From positions 1 to 44,578 of the forward strand of contig JADGFG010000011.1 in assembly GCA_016743995.1 (NCBI GenBank): a stretch of DNA of 44,578 nt. Direction: 5' to 3'. Under the pieces are notes generated by a model. That model was given only the letters and a program-made list of their open reading frames with translations. It had not been told where the DNA came from and ran no database searches. Below are positions 7,227 to 15,697 of the stretch, in pieces. Position numbers and translations under genes: made by a program. Position 1 is the first letter of the stretch, and each line of letters opens with the position of its first letter. The DNA is from Kangiellaceae bacterium (GTDB lineage: Bacteria > Pseudomonadota > Gammaproteobacteria > Enterobacterales > Kangiellaceae).

Positions 7227-8219
7227 ATGTTACAACTGTTAAATAAAACGCCTTTTGCGGCAAAAATGGCTTTGTTACCGAATGAAGAGGGGGTTGACTC
7301 TCTCTATATTAATTTGAAAGCCACCTTTAATATCGCGAAAGACTGGACTCTTGTCGATGAACAGACGTTGCCGGTAGAGGCTGATGAATATTGGGGAGAG
7401 CCAGCGCAATCCAGTATCAGATATGGTTCAGATTTTCATCTGGGTAAACTGGCAAGTGATATTATTTTATCTGGTCACGCATGCGCTCCAGGTCAGAAAC
7501 CTGTCAGACAGCTGGATGTTGAGTTGTCTGTTGGTCAGGTAAAAAAATCAGTCAGGGTGTTTGGTGACAGGCAATGGCAACAAGGGCAAGCGACCCAGCC
7601 TGAGCCGTTTACAATGATGCCGATGATTTATGAGAAAGCATTTGGTGGAAAACATATAGAAGAAAAGCAATTTATCAGTAGTGATGTTAGAAACCCTGTT
7701 GGGTGTGGTTACGTAGGTAAGAGGAAGGTAGAGGAAATAGAGGGTTTAAAACTACCAAACCTTGAAGATCCTGCACAACTTATTCGTTCTCCTCAAGATT
7801 CACCGGTACCCGCCTGTTTTGGTTGTGTGGCACCTCATTGGGAGCCGAGAGCTTCTCTGGCTGGTACTTATGACGAGCAATGGGAGACTCAACGAGCTCC
7901 TTATTTACCTGATGACTTTGACAAACGTTTTTTTAACGTTGCACATTCTGACTTGATTTACCCTGGTTATTTACAGGGCGGAGAAAATGTGACGATCACC
8001 AATATGCGTGCAGAAGGAAATTTGAATTTTAAGTTGCCATTGATCAAACCTGTTTTAAAAATAGTCTCTGGCGGATTACATAAGACCCCTGGTTTTAATC
8101 TGGAAACGTTATTGATTGAACCTGACCATATGCAGTTAAGTATGCTCTGGAAGGCGTCGATGACTTGCGATAAGAAACAGTTTGAAATTGGTGAAGTACA
8201 AATTGGTTTATCCAGGTAA
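7227..8219 (+). CDS. DUF2169 family T6SS adaptor/chaperone
   Basis: A 330-residue protein with DUF2169 hallmarks: an N-terminal MLQLLNKTPFAAKMALLPNE, the mid-region VSVGQ-like strand then VRVFGDRQW, and PMIYEKAFGG followed by NPVGCGY. DUF2169 proteins are known as adaptors that load PAAR/DUF4150-linked effectors onto a matching VgrG. No signal peptide or membrane segment is seen, consistent with a cytoplasmic loading role. It sits between the DUF6484 gene and the DUF4150 tip gene, the usual context. What cargo it loads is unclear because the DUF4150 partner has no toxin domain. Confidence 0.9.
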   Translation: MLQLLNKTPFAAKMALLPNEEGVDSLYINLKATFNIAKDWTLVDEQTLPVEADEYWGEPAQSSIRYGSDFHLGKLASDIILSGHACAPGQKPVRQLDVELSVGQVKKSVRVFGDRQWQQGQATQPEPFTMMPMIYEKAFGGKHIEEKQFISSDVRNPVGCGYVGKRKVEEIEGLKLPNLEDPAQLIRSPQDSPVPACFGCVAPHWEPRASLAGTYDEQWETQRAPYLPDDFDKRFFNVAHSDLIYPGYLQGGENVTITNMRAEGNLNFKLPLIKPVLKIVSGGLHKTPGFNLETLLIEPDHMQLSMLWKASMTCDKKQFEIGEVQIGLSR

Positions 8220-8339
8220 ACAAAATTTAATAGAAAATAGAAAAGTAACATTTATTTAGCCTGATTGAGTTAAAAAAATCGGCGAGACAAATTTTATGAA
8301 TATTAATAAAAAACTAATTAATTAAGGAAGGAAGTAGTT

Positions 8340-8720
8340 ATGGCGCAGACAACATTTGCTAATACACGAGGTATTGTACATAAAGGGAGTGGAGGGTATA
8401 GTGCCGTTTTTCCCGATGTCTGTAAAACACCTGTGGGACCTTCAATTGTTCCTATCCCTTATCCAAATATTGGTAAATCTTCGGATACCACTAAAGGGCC
8501 AAAATCGGTAAAGACAGATAAGAAAATGCCGATGGTCAAAGGTGCAAAGTACTCAACCAGTACCGGTGATGAAGCGGGTGTGGCTAAAGGAGTTATTAGT
8601 AGCAAAATTAAAGGTGAATGCGAGTTTATGATGTATTCGTTTGACGTTAAGTTTGAAGGTAAGAATGTGTGTCGTATGGGCGATCCCATGTTTCATAATA
8701 AAAAAAATATTATGGGATAA
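8340..8720 (+). CDS. DUF4150 (PAAR-like) spike tip protein
   Basis: A 126-residue protein of the DUF4150/PAAR-like type, which sharpens the VgrG tip and can carry effectors. It shows the family pattern: CKTPVGPSIVPIPYPNIGKSSDTTKG near residues 28-53, a glycine-rich middle, and CEFMMYSFDVKFEGKNVCRMGDPMFHN at the end. Cys and His residues there could help bind metal. It stops directly after the tip domain (KKNIMG), so it is a solitary tip without a fused toxin. AAGGAAGG about 10 bases upstream is a strong ribosome binding site. The next gene starts 13 bases downstream. Confidence 0.92.
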   Translation: MAQTTFANTRGIVHKGSGGYSAVFPDVCKTPVGPSIVPIPYPNIGKSSDTTKGPKSVKTDKKMPMVKGAKYSTSTGDEAGVAKGVISSKIKGECEFMMYSFDVKFEGKNVCRMGDPMFHNKKNIMG

Positions 8721-8733
8721 TTGTTAATTATTT

Positions 8734-10014
8734 ATGAATACCAATAATGCATTTCAAACTGACAATGTCGATGTGTTTCAGGATATTTTTGAGCAGTATG
8801 TTACTGATGGCGCTTTTTTATGGTTACTACGCTCAAACGCGGTAAAGCAACCACATTATAGTGTGGCTGAACTGGCTGAGCTTGAACAGCGTATTGATAA
8901 TAATTTAAATGCTCTGATGACTTCACTGGATAAGGCATGGGATGTTTGCCTGGAAGCTCTTGAACTTGAACAGGCAGGTGAAGTCTTTGTTGCTTCCGTT
9001 ACGGCTTTTAGAAGCCGTGATATAGACAAGATTAAAATTGCTGTTGATGCGGGTTTAACGAGTCAGGAAAATCTAAAAGGGCTGGTTTCTGCGTTGGCCT
9101 GGTTACCGGGAAAGTTGGTTCATAGCTGGGTACAGAAGTTTCTCAACAGTAAAGACCTGGATCACAAGTATCTGGCTATTGCTGTTTGTAGCGCTCGAAG
9201 AGAAGACCCGGGAGACATTCTGCCCAGTATTTTACAGCGAGAGGATTGTCTTGCGCATATCGATCTACACGCGAGTACTTTACGTTTGATTGGAGAGTTA
9301 AAACTCGCTAATCTGCATTGGGCGCTGAAGAATGCTAGTACCAGTGATGAGCCGGAAATATGTTTCTGGGCAAGTTGGTCGAGTGTATTAATTGGCGATA
9401 ATAATGCCGTTACTCAACTATATGATTTTGTTTGTACTCCAGGGGAACTACAGTCCAGAGCAATTCAAATTGCTTTTAGAGTTTTATCTGTTGAGCAAGG
9501 CAGACATTGGATTTCAACGTTGGCTGGCAATCCCGAGCATAGCCGAGCGGTGATAGAGGCCATTGCTGTTTTAGGCGACCCCCACGCCGTTCCCTGGCTT
9601 ATTGATAAAATGCGAAATATGGATGTTGCGCGATTTGCAGCAGAAGCTTTTACGACAATTACTGGAATTGAGTTGGAGCGTTATCATTTAAGTGTTGAAG
9701 CGTCGGATGAAATTGAGGTACTACCTGATGATAATCCGGATAATGAAGATGTCAGTATGGATGATGATGAACACCTGCCTTACCCAGATGTGGATAAAAT
9801 TGCTTATACCTGGAAAAAGTATGGGAGTCGCTACAATGCCGGTCAGCGCTATTTTCTGGGCAAAATAATTACAGGCCCGGCACTTGAGCTGGTCTTAATG
9901 AATGGGTTACAAAGACAGCGAGCAGCAGCAGCACTGGAGTTAGCACTTTTGAACAGAGCGGTGCCCTGCTTTAATGTTAAAGCGGTTTCTTCCGGGATAA
10001 ACCGTCAGGGGTAA
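8734..10014 (+). CDS. TIGR02270-like T6SS-associated protein (HEAT-like repeats)
   Basis: A 426-residue soluble protein resembling the TIGR02270 family, which tends to occur with DUF4150 and DUF2169 genes in T6SS loci. The sequence is mostly helical with HEAT-like units (for example HSRAVIEAIAVLGDPHAVPWLIDKM), followed by an acidic linker (about residues 326-350) and a short C-terminal domain (TWKKYGSRYNAGQRYFLGK). The function is unknown. Its position immediately behind the tip gene suggests a role in cargo loading, or that it is itself cargo. No catalytic motif is visible. The gene ends the spike module and is followed by a terminator. Confidence 0.8.
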   Translation: MNTNNAFQTDNVDVFQDIFEQYVTDGAFLWLLRSNAVKQPHYSVAELAELEQRIDNNLNALMTSLDKAWDVCLEALELEQAGEVFVASVTAFRSRDIDKIKIAVDAGLTSQENLKGLVSALAWLPGKLVHSWVQKFLNSKDLDHKYLAIAVCSARREDPGDILPSILQREDCLAHIDLHASTLRLIGELKLANLHWALKNASTSDEPEICFWASWSSVLIGDNNAVTQLYDFVCTPGELQSRAIQIAFRVLSVEQGRHWISTLAGNPEHSRAVIEAIAVLGDPHAVPWLIDKMRNMDVARFAAEAFTTITGIELERYHLSVEASDEIEVLPDDNPDNEDVSMDDDEHLPYPDVDKIAYTWKKYGSRYNAGQRYFLGKIITGPALELVLMNGLQRQRAAAALELALLNRAVPCFNVKAVSSGINRQG

Positions 10015-10059
10015 TAGCTGTTCGATCAATTGATATAAAGAAGCGTTTCTGCTAATCAG

Positions 10060-10093
10060 AATTCAGGCTTGTGTTGTTGAGCCTGAATTTTTT
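10060..10093 (+). terminator. Rho-independent terminator after the spike module
   Basis: AATTCAGGCT pairs with AGCCTGAATT across a 10-nt loop, followed by a continuous T run. It ends the vgrG-to-TIGR02270 unit. It may also act on the converging TPR operon, although the T run there is poor. Confidence 0.85.
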
Positions 10094-10156
10094 ATATCTG
10101 AACTTTTATATGTGAATTCGGGGCAATTGTTTTTAACAGGCTTTCTATATTACTGA

Positions 10157-10456
10157 TTATCTGAGTTCTTTTACGTAAAAAGAGGGTGATACCGGATCAA
10201 AAATATCGCCATACAAACTATGTAAAACGATATGTTGTTCATTTTTTCTGGCCTTTTGTTGTTCAATATCTTGCCAGGGAACAACAAATAGTATCTTGGG
10301 TAGCTCTTTGTTTCCTTTTATTTTCAGGGTTTCCAGTTCAATATTATTGCTATTAGGTTCAGCCAGTGCCGGGCAGGAATATAGTAGAGCAATACCTAGT
10401 AAACCAATACCTAGTAGACTAGAAATAATAAATGAATGCGATCTGGTTTGTATCAT
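10157..10456 (-). CDS. Small exported protein of the TPR operon, unknown function
   Basis: A 99-residue protein with a clear signal peptide (basic MIQTRSH, hydrophobic core, cleavage after PALA before EPNS), so it is periplasmic. The mature region has GNKELPKILFVVPWQDIEQ followed by DPVSPSFYVKEL. From memory, small proteins with a similar G-x-ELPK-hydrophobic-VPW motif occur in ExbB/ExbD/TPR gene clusters of gammaproteobacteria. Their function is unknown and I could not check this. It starts 16 bases after the TPR lipoprotein gene and is the last gene of its operon. Confidence 0.75.
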   Translation of the reverse strand: MIQTRSHSFIISSLLGIGLLGIALLYSCPALAEPNSNNIELETLKIKGNKELPKILFVVPWQDIEQQKARKNEQHIVLHSLYGDIFDPVSPSFYVKELR

Positions 10457-10472
10457 TGTTGTTGTCCAGTTA

Positions 10473-11147
10473 TTATTGCTTCAGGCTGGCTTCCAGTTGT
10501 TCAACCCAGCTAAGTGTTTCTTTATCCTGATTGTTAGTCAGTTTTAAGTATTTTCTATAGTGAAAAGTTGCTTTGTCTATATTTTGCAGGTAAATATCAT
10601 AAAGAAGAGCAAGGTTATAATGCGCATTTGAGTAATCCGCCTTATATTTTATTGCAGACAGGTAATAATCTCTGGCTACTTTTATTTGTCTTTTATGAGT
10701 AGCAAGTAATCCCATCAGGTTTAGTGCCTCTGACATTTCGGGGTTTATTTTTAATGCAATATTTAAATATTTTTCGGCTTTATCAATATTTTTTTGTCTA
10801 AGTTCAAGTAGGCCCAGATTTGCCCACGGGCCTGCTAGATCGGGTCTTTCTTCTGTCAGTTCAACGAAAAGTGATTTAGCTTGATCATATTTTTTATTAT
10901 CCAGCGCTGAGATCGCACGTTTAAAACTTTCCAGTTGTGATTCACTTGCGGCTTTTTTTTCTCCGGGAGTGATTGTTGCCATATCTACTGTTTTAGGGCC
11001 GCTACTTTGACAGCCATTAATTATAGTGACACAAAAAAACACGATAAGAGGCCATAAGTAATGGCCGAGAGTATTTTTCGATAAACTAAGCGATCGTTTA
11101 TCGTTCCTGTTTATTGAAAGATTATTGTATTGCACTGATGTATCCAT
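10473..11147 (-). CDS. TPR-repeat lipoprotein
   Basis: A 224-residue lipoprotein with a long N-region, a hydrophobic segment WPLIVFFCVTIINGC and a lipobox ending at Cys46. Residues from about 75 hold four TPR-like helical pairs, for example PDLAGPWANLGLLELRQKN and YSNAHYNLALLYDIYLQN. TPR lipoproteins act as protein-protein scaffolds in the envelope. The overall design recalls GltE/AglT-type proteins of the Myxococcus Agl/Glt machine; that is an analogy, not a proven homology. The start overlaps the upstream TPR gene by 26 bases, which suggests translational coupling. No better Shine-Dalgarno site was found. Confidence 0.85.
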   Translation of the reverse strand: MDTSVQYNNLSINRNDKRSLSLSKNTLGHYLWPLIVFFCVTIINGCQSSGPKTVDMATITPGEKKAASESQLESFKRAISALDNKKYDQAKSLFVELTEERPDLAGPWANLGLLELRQKNIDKAEKYLNIALKINPEMSEALNLMGLLATHKRQIKVARDYYLSAIKYKADYSNAHYNLALLYDIYLQNIDKATFHYRKYLKLTNNQDKETLSWVEQLEASLKQ

Positions 11148-13965
11148 CGATTTTACTTTTTCGGTTATATTTTACTGGAAACAGGGTTTTGAGTTCTGCC
11201 ATGCTTTTAGCTACCCAGTCATCGTAAATATCTTCTTTAATTCGAGTCAGGTTAATTTCATAGAACTCAATTGCTTTATCTTCAAATGGAAAGGCCTGAT
11301 CTTCTAGCAGAATATTATATTGCTCCAGCTCTTCACCTTTTAAACTTCTGGGCCGTTCTGATTCCAGTAGTGCCTTACTGAAATTAAAATAAATTTGTGC
11401 AATTGCAAAAGTAGACTCTGTTGTAATTTCAGATACGCCATAGTTTGATGCCTGACCATAGAGTTTGACTGCCTGCTGCATTGCTTTTTTCTTTTTTCTC
11501 AAATTAGTTTTGAGAGGTGCCACCAGGTGATAACGATTAAATGTTATATCTTTTTCTCTCGCCATACCCAGGCTGGTAATTGAACTGATATATCGAGTTC
11601 GCTCTGTTTTATTCTTTTTGTGTGTATTTTTATCGGCACTAATGATTCGTTGTTGCCATGTAGTACGAAGTTTCTTTTTATCCGGTTTATCGTAAAGCTT
11701 TGTTAATTTAAACATTGCTTCCATGTATTGTGAATAGGGTTTTTTATAAAGGTTTGCGTATTCAGAGTAAGAGCGAATGGCAGATGCATAGTTTTTCTTT
11801 GATTCATAGAGTTCGGCTGCCTGCCAGAGAGCTGTCATTTTAATTTCTTTATTATTCTCAAAGTCAGATATTTTTTCGAACTGTTCCGCTGCTTTAATGC
11901 TCTGGTTAGAGTTCAGGTAGGCGACGGACAGTTTCCTGGTAACGTCCTGACTAAATTTATTCTTAGGAAAAGATTTCTGAAAGTGTTGAATGGCAGAGAT
12001 TGCTTGCGGCCATAATTTATTATTCATATATAGCGCAATGGCATCGTAATTCCCTGTAATTGCAATTTCAGAGGTTTTTGCAATTTCAGATATACGCATA
12101 AAGTGGTGGCTGGCTTCAATAATGTTTTTCTGGGATCTTAGAATTTCGGCCTGCTTATAGACGGATAATGCAAGACGGTTCTTAACGCTATTTTTATCCT
12201 TGTCTTTTAGTTTATTTGAGTCAAGAATTGCAGAGTACACACTTTCGGCTTCGGCATACTGTTTTAACTTAAAGTAGGACTGGGCTCGTAGTAAATTGGC
12301 ACTATAAATGATACTGCTGGACGATTTATCACCTACCAGGTTTGTCAGTTCGATGGTTCTCGTATATTGTTGAGACGAGTAAGCCAGTTTCGCTGCGTGC
12401 ATTATAATGCTTTGCGAGCGTTTGTCTTTTGCATAGAGCTGTGCGTATAAAAGTGAATAATTAATGTGTTTATTTAGTAGTACTGTTTTGTTCTTAGTCG
12501 ATATTTTTGAGTTGTATAACTTTTCCGTTAAAATAATCGTTGCATAAGCGGCTTTCTTGTTGAGTATGAGCTCCTCATCATAGGCTGCTATTTCATAGTA
12601 GTAGAGTGCATCTTTATGATTTTTATGCTGCGAAAGTATTTCTGCATAGCGGAAGTAAATATTGTCTTTTTGAGCGTATGCTGAATAGTCTTTGAGGTAG
12701 CGTTTATACCACTGGGTTGCATTGTTGTAGCTCTTTGTTTTAGGTTTTTGCTGATATTCACTATGAAAATATTCAGCCATTAATAGAATATATTTCTTTA
12801 GTGATTGATTAATGGATTTGTTCAGCTCTGCATTTATATTTTTCTTTTTCCAATAGAGACTGCTCATATTATAGCTAACATAAAAAGACTCGATTGCTTC
12901 GTAGAGTTTTTCTGTGTATATGCTTTTTTGCCATACCTTGACTATTTTCAGTTGTGCATCGGGGATGTTTTCTGAGTCCGGGTGTTGTTGAATGAACTGC
13001 TTCATTGCATCGGCTGCATCAGAGTAACGTTCCTGTTTTAGATAAATATTACTGACAACAGAATAGGTATAATAGAGATACTTAAATTCGGGTTTGTCTC
13101 TAAAAAATGTTTGTAAAGCTTCAGCTCCTCCCAGATTAGAAAAGGACAGGCCAATCGCTCTAAAATATTCCTCAAACTGATCTTTTTCAGACTGATTGAG
13201 TTTTTTTAGCTCATCAAACTGATGGTAAGTTACAGCCTGTAAATAATCGTTAACCGCTTCTTCATAAAATGATTGCTTGAACCTTGCCCAACCTCTTTTA
13301 AAAATGGCTTTTTCATAAAAAATATAGTTATTTCTTGAGATAATTACTTCTGTGTAGGCGTCTTCGGCAGCGATGTAGTCGCCCTTGCTAAAGTTTGTTT
13401 CTGCAAGCCTGAACTGAGCTTCTACATAATAGGAAGATTTTGGATATTTATTACTAAGCTGGTGTAATGTTTGAATTGAGTTTTCGTAATCTCCAACCTG
13501 ATCATAGGCTTTAGCCAGTTGGTATAGTATTTTATCGTTGCCTTTGGCTTTAGGGTAATCAGTAATGGAAGTTCTAAGTAGCTCAATTGTTTTTTTGAGT
13601 TTATAAGTATAAAGCTGTTCGTCGATTTCGTCACTGGTATGATTACTGGACTCTTCCTGTTCCAGCATGAGTTTGTTGCTTACCTCAAATTCCAGCTCTG
13701 CCAGGCGACTGATAGCCAGTTGTCTTGATTTGTCACTTTTGTTAGCTGTTGCCAGGTAGTGAGTATAGGCGTCTCGTATTTCTTTGGCTGATTTAGGCTT
13801 TATAAATACTCGATTGTTGCTTTTCTGGTTTATGTTCGTTTTATCAATGCTATGCAACGTTGCTTTTTTCTCTGCTGCGCTACAGGCAGACAGAAGAAAA
13901 ATGACAAAGTAAGTTATGTATTGAAGGCTTGATTTTTTATTCACTGCTGTTATCACTTTTATCAT
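11122..13965 (-). CDS. Large TPR-repeat lipoprotein
   Basis: A protein of about 947 residues with a lipoprotein signal (YITYFVIFLLSAC, lipobox LSAC), so it is anchored in the envelope. The body is a long array of TPR-like repeats, for example YPKAKGNDKILYQLAKAYDQ, YPKSSYYVEAQFRLAETNFS and HPDSENIPDAQLKIVKVWQ, and is rich in Lys, Asn and Tyr. It ends WVAKSMAELKTLFPVKYN. Such giant TPR proteins are found in Agl/Glt-like trans-envelope complexes (GltD-like) and may bridge membrane and periplasm. The frame is open to 13983; I chose the ATG at 13965, but GTG at 13944, which overlaps the upstream stop codon, is another choice. It overlaps the preceding gene, so the operon is tightly packed. Confidence 0.85.
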   Translation of the reverse strand: MIKVITAVNKKSSLQYITYFVIFLLSACSAAEKKATLHSIDKTNINQKSNNRVFIKPKSAKEIRDAYTHYLATANKSDKSRQLAISRLAELEFEVSNKLMLEQEESSNHTSDEIDEQLYTYKLKKTIELLRTSITDYPKAKGNDKILYQLAKAYDQVGDYENSIQTLHQLSNKYPKSSYYVEAQFRLAETNFSKGDYIAAEDAYTEVIISRNNYIFYEKAIFKRGWARFKQSFYEEAVNDYLQAVTYHQFDELKKLNQSEKDQFEEYFRAIGLSFSNLGGAEALQTFFRDKPEFKYLYYTYSVVSNIYLKQERYSDAADAMKQFIQQHPDSENIPDAQLKIVKVWQKSIYTEKLYEAIESFYVSYNMSSLYWKKKNINAELNKSINQSLKKYILLMAEYFHSEYQQKPKTKSYNNATQWYKRYLKDYSAYAQKDNIYFRYAEILSQHKNHKDALYYYEIAAYDEELILNKKAAYATIILTEKLYNSKISTKNKTVLLNKHINYSLLYAQLYAKDKRSQSIIMHAAKLAYSSQQYTRTIELTNLVGDKSSSSIIYSANLLRAQSYFKLKQYAEAESVYSAILDSNKLKDKDKNSVKNRLALSVYKQAEILRSQKNIIEASHHFMRISEIAKTSEIAITGNYDAIALYMNNKLWPQAISAIQHFQKSFPKNKFSQDVTRKLSVAYLNSNQSIKAAEQFEKISDFENNKEIKMTALWQAAELYESKKNYASAIRSYSEYANLYKKPYSQYMEAMFKLTKLYDKPDKKKLRTTWQQRIISADKNTHKKNKTERTRYISSITSLGMAREKDITFNRYHLVAPLKTNLRKKKKAMQQAVKLYGQASNYGVSEITTESTFAIAQIYFNFSKALLESERPRSLKGEELEQYNILLEDQAFPFEDKAIEFYEINLTRIKEDIYDDWVAKSMAELKTLFPVKYNRKSKIDGYISAIQ

Positions 13966-15427
13966 ACAGTTGTGCCACACCATATTGCGACTGGCTAAGA
14001 TAACTCTGTAGTTCTTTTATACGCTTATTTAAAAGTCGTTTAGTTATCTGGCTAAATAACTGATTGTAGTCTTTGTTGAGTTTGCTTAATTGTGACTTTA
14101 ATTTTGATGAACTATTATTTTTTGTCAGTGTATCCAGTTCATTAATATTGGCAAAAAAGTATTGAGGATATCTGTTAGCGAAGTCCAGTCTGGTATTTGC
14201 AATTAATAAAGAAGTATTTTTTATACTGGTGAGTTTTTTTATATTCAGGTTATTAATACTGTGTATTGATTTTTTTAATTGATTAATTCTGCTCTGATAG
14301 TAGTTAATTGCATCACTATAGCCCGCGTTTGCAGTCATATATTGTTCAAGTTTTTTATAGATATGAGGAAGAAGCATGTAACATTCTTCAACAACAAGCT
14401 CTTCACTTTTTTTGTCTTTGAGAATTGATAATACATTGAGTGCACCAATGTTATCTCCCTGGCCAAATGCTGACAAGCCTATTCCCATAAGCGCTTTATT
14501 GATGTATTGACTATCCAGACTTATATTTCGAAAGGACTCTCTGGCTTCTCTAAAATACTCTTTACTCAGGAGGGAGTATCCCAGTATGAGTGAAAGCCTG
14601 TTGGCGAGTTCTGTCGTCTGGTCTGTCAGGTTACTTTTAAGTTGTTTATTGATAATGATGTGTGCATCGGTCCACCAGTCCTGGCGAATATAAGCGGTCG
14701 CAATATTCAGCTGTGCTAATCCGTAATAGTGGGATTCTTGTTTGACTCGTGCGTAAATTTTAATTGCTTCTCGGTGCTTTTTAAGTCGTTGCAGCGCTTC
14801 ACCTTTGAGTATCAGAGCGAGAGCAGTATTTTCTCCAGATAACTCGCTGAGATCAGTATTGAGAAGTTTGAGTGTTTGTTGCCATTCTTTTCTCTGGCTA
14901 TGATATTCTGCAAATTTCAATGCAGCGTTGGTAATATAAAATTGTTCTCCATCACTTTGAATTTGCTTATAGAGTGATTTAGCTGTATTTGCTTCATTAT
15001 GTTTCAGAAGTATTTTAATAAAATCAAATACTCTCTGATCATCCAGGTTATTTTTAATAAACTTAAGATTGGTCTTAATCAATAATATTGCCGCAAAATG
15101 ATGATTTCGATTTATTTGCTGAATGACTTTTTGATGAAGTTTTTCAATGCTCATATTGGAGCGTTTCGAGTTCAGTATTTTTTTTGCTTCTTTCTGATTT
15201 TTATGGGAGGAGTAGACTGCTGATGAAAGTTTTTTAAAGCGAAGATCAAGCTTTTTAATTTTCGATAGCTCAATCACCAAAGGATTGAGAGCTGTTTGTT
15301 GATTTTCGGCAGCATAAATTGAGGTCGTTACTATTAATGCGCAGATTATCAGTAACAATTTAAATTTTAATGTAGGACTACATTTTAATTGTGCGGTGCC
15401 AGTCCATATGGAAATAAATTTCATCAT
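13937..15427 (-). CDS. Exported TPR-repeat protein
   Basis: A 496-residue protein with an N-terminal signal peptide (FKLLLIICALIVTTSIYA, probable cleavage before AENQ), so it is periplasmic or outer-membrane associated. Helical TPR-like repeats run from about residue 100 to 350 (for example AEYHSQRKEWQQTLKLLNTD and ESHYYGLAQLNIATAYIRQD). The last third looks like a coiled coil rich in Lys, Asn and Ser. It is the first gene of the minus-strand TPR operon, with its own 270-base leader after clpV, and overlaps the next gene by up to 29-47 bases depending on that gene's start. The function is unknown; a scaffold for the ExbB/ExbD machine is inferred from the gene set. Confidence 0.85.
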   Translation of the reverse strand: MMKFISIWTGTAQLKCSPTLKFKLLLIICALIVTTSIYAAENQQTALNPLVIELSKIKKLDLRFKKLSSAVYSSHKNQKEAKKILNSKRSNMSIEKLHQKVIQQINRNHHFAAILLIKTNLKFIKNNLDDQRVFDFIKILLKHNEANTAKSLYKQIQSDGEQFYITNAALKFAEYHSQRKEWQQTLKLLNTDLSELSGENTALALILKGEALQRLKKHREAIKIYARVKQESHYYGLAQLNIATAYIRQDWWTDAHIIINKQLKSNLTDQTTELANRLSLILGYSLLSKEYFREARESFRNISLDSQYINKALMGIGLSAFGQGDNIGALNVLSILKDKKSEELVVEECYMLLPHIYKKLEQYMTANAGYSDAINYYQSRINQLKKSIHSINNLNIKKLTSIKNTSLLIANTRLDFANRYPQYFFANINELDTLTKNNSSSKLKSQLSKLNKDYNQLFSQITKRLLNKRIKELQSYLSQSQYGVAQLYDKSDNSSE

Positions 15428-15495
15428 CGAAGTTAATTTTATTATTGTGTTAGTTTTACTGTAGAAATCAAGTTTAACCGAGTCTCTGGTATTAA

Positions 15496-15523
15496 TAAAT
15501 GCAAAAGCAGATTATTGCATTTA
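15496..15523. promoter_or_regulatory. Inverted repeat in the TPR operon leader
   Basis: TAAATGCAA (15496-15504) and TTGCATTTA (15515-15523) form a perfect 9-bp inverted repeat with a 10-base spacer, about 70 bases before the first TPR gene. It could be an operator or an mRNA hairpin. Confidence 0.3.
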
Positions 15524-15663
15524 AGATTTGTTGGTTGATACTTTGCTTTTACCAACTTTTTACCTGCCCTGTTATAACTTGAATCTCCAAGTTTAGAATT
15601 ATAATTATCTGGTATGTAGATGTATAGGTATTTCATCATGGAATTATGCAAAGAAAACCAGCA

Positions 15664-15689
15664 GGGGCTTCAATTTATCGTGAAGCCCC
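15664..15689 (-). terminator. Terminator after clpV
   Basis: On the minus strand GGGGCTTCA pairs with TGAAGCCCC (9-bp stem, 8-base loop). It is followed by TGCTGGTTTTCTTT, so the T-rich tract begins a few bases after the stem. It separates the tss operon from the TPR operon that runs in the same direction. Confidence 0.7.
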
Positions 15690-15697
15690 CTGAATAG

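Noticed and set aside
10473-15427. TPR proteins as T6SS core parts or as type IV pilus PilF/PilW-like proteins
   Set aside because: No T6SS core component has this architecture and no pilus genes are nearby. The set of several TPR lipoproteins fits an Exb/Agl-like complex better.
15442-15651. 69-residue minus-strand open frame between clpV and the first TPR gene
   Set aside because: The composition looks random, there is no ribosome binding site, and it covers the TPR operon leader with its inverted repeat. It is probably not a gene.
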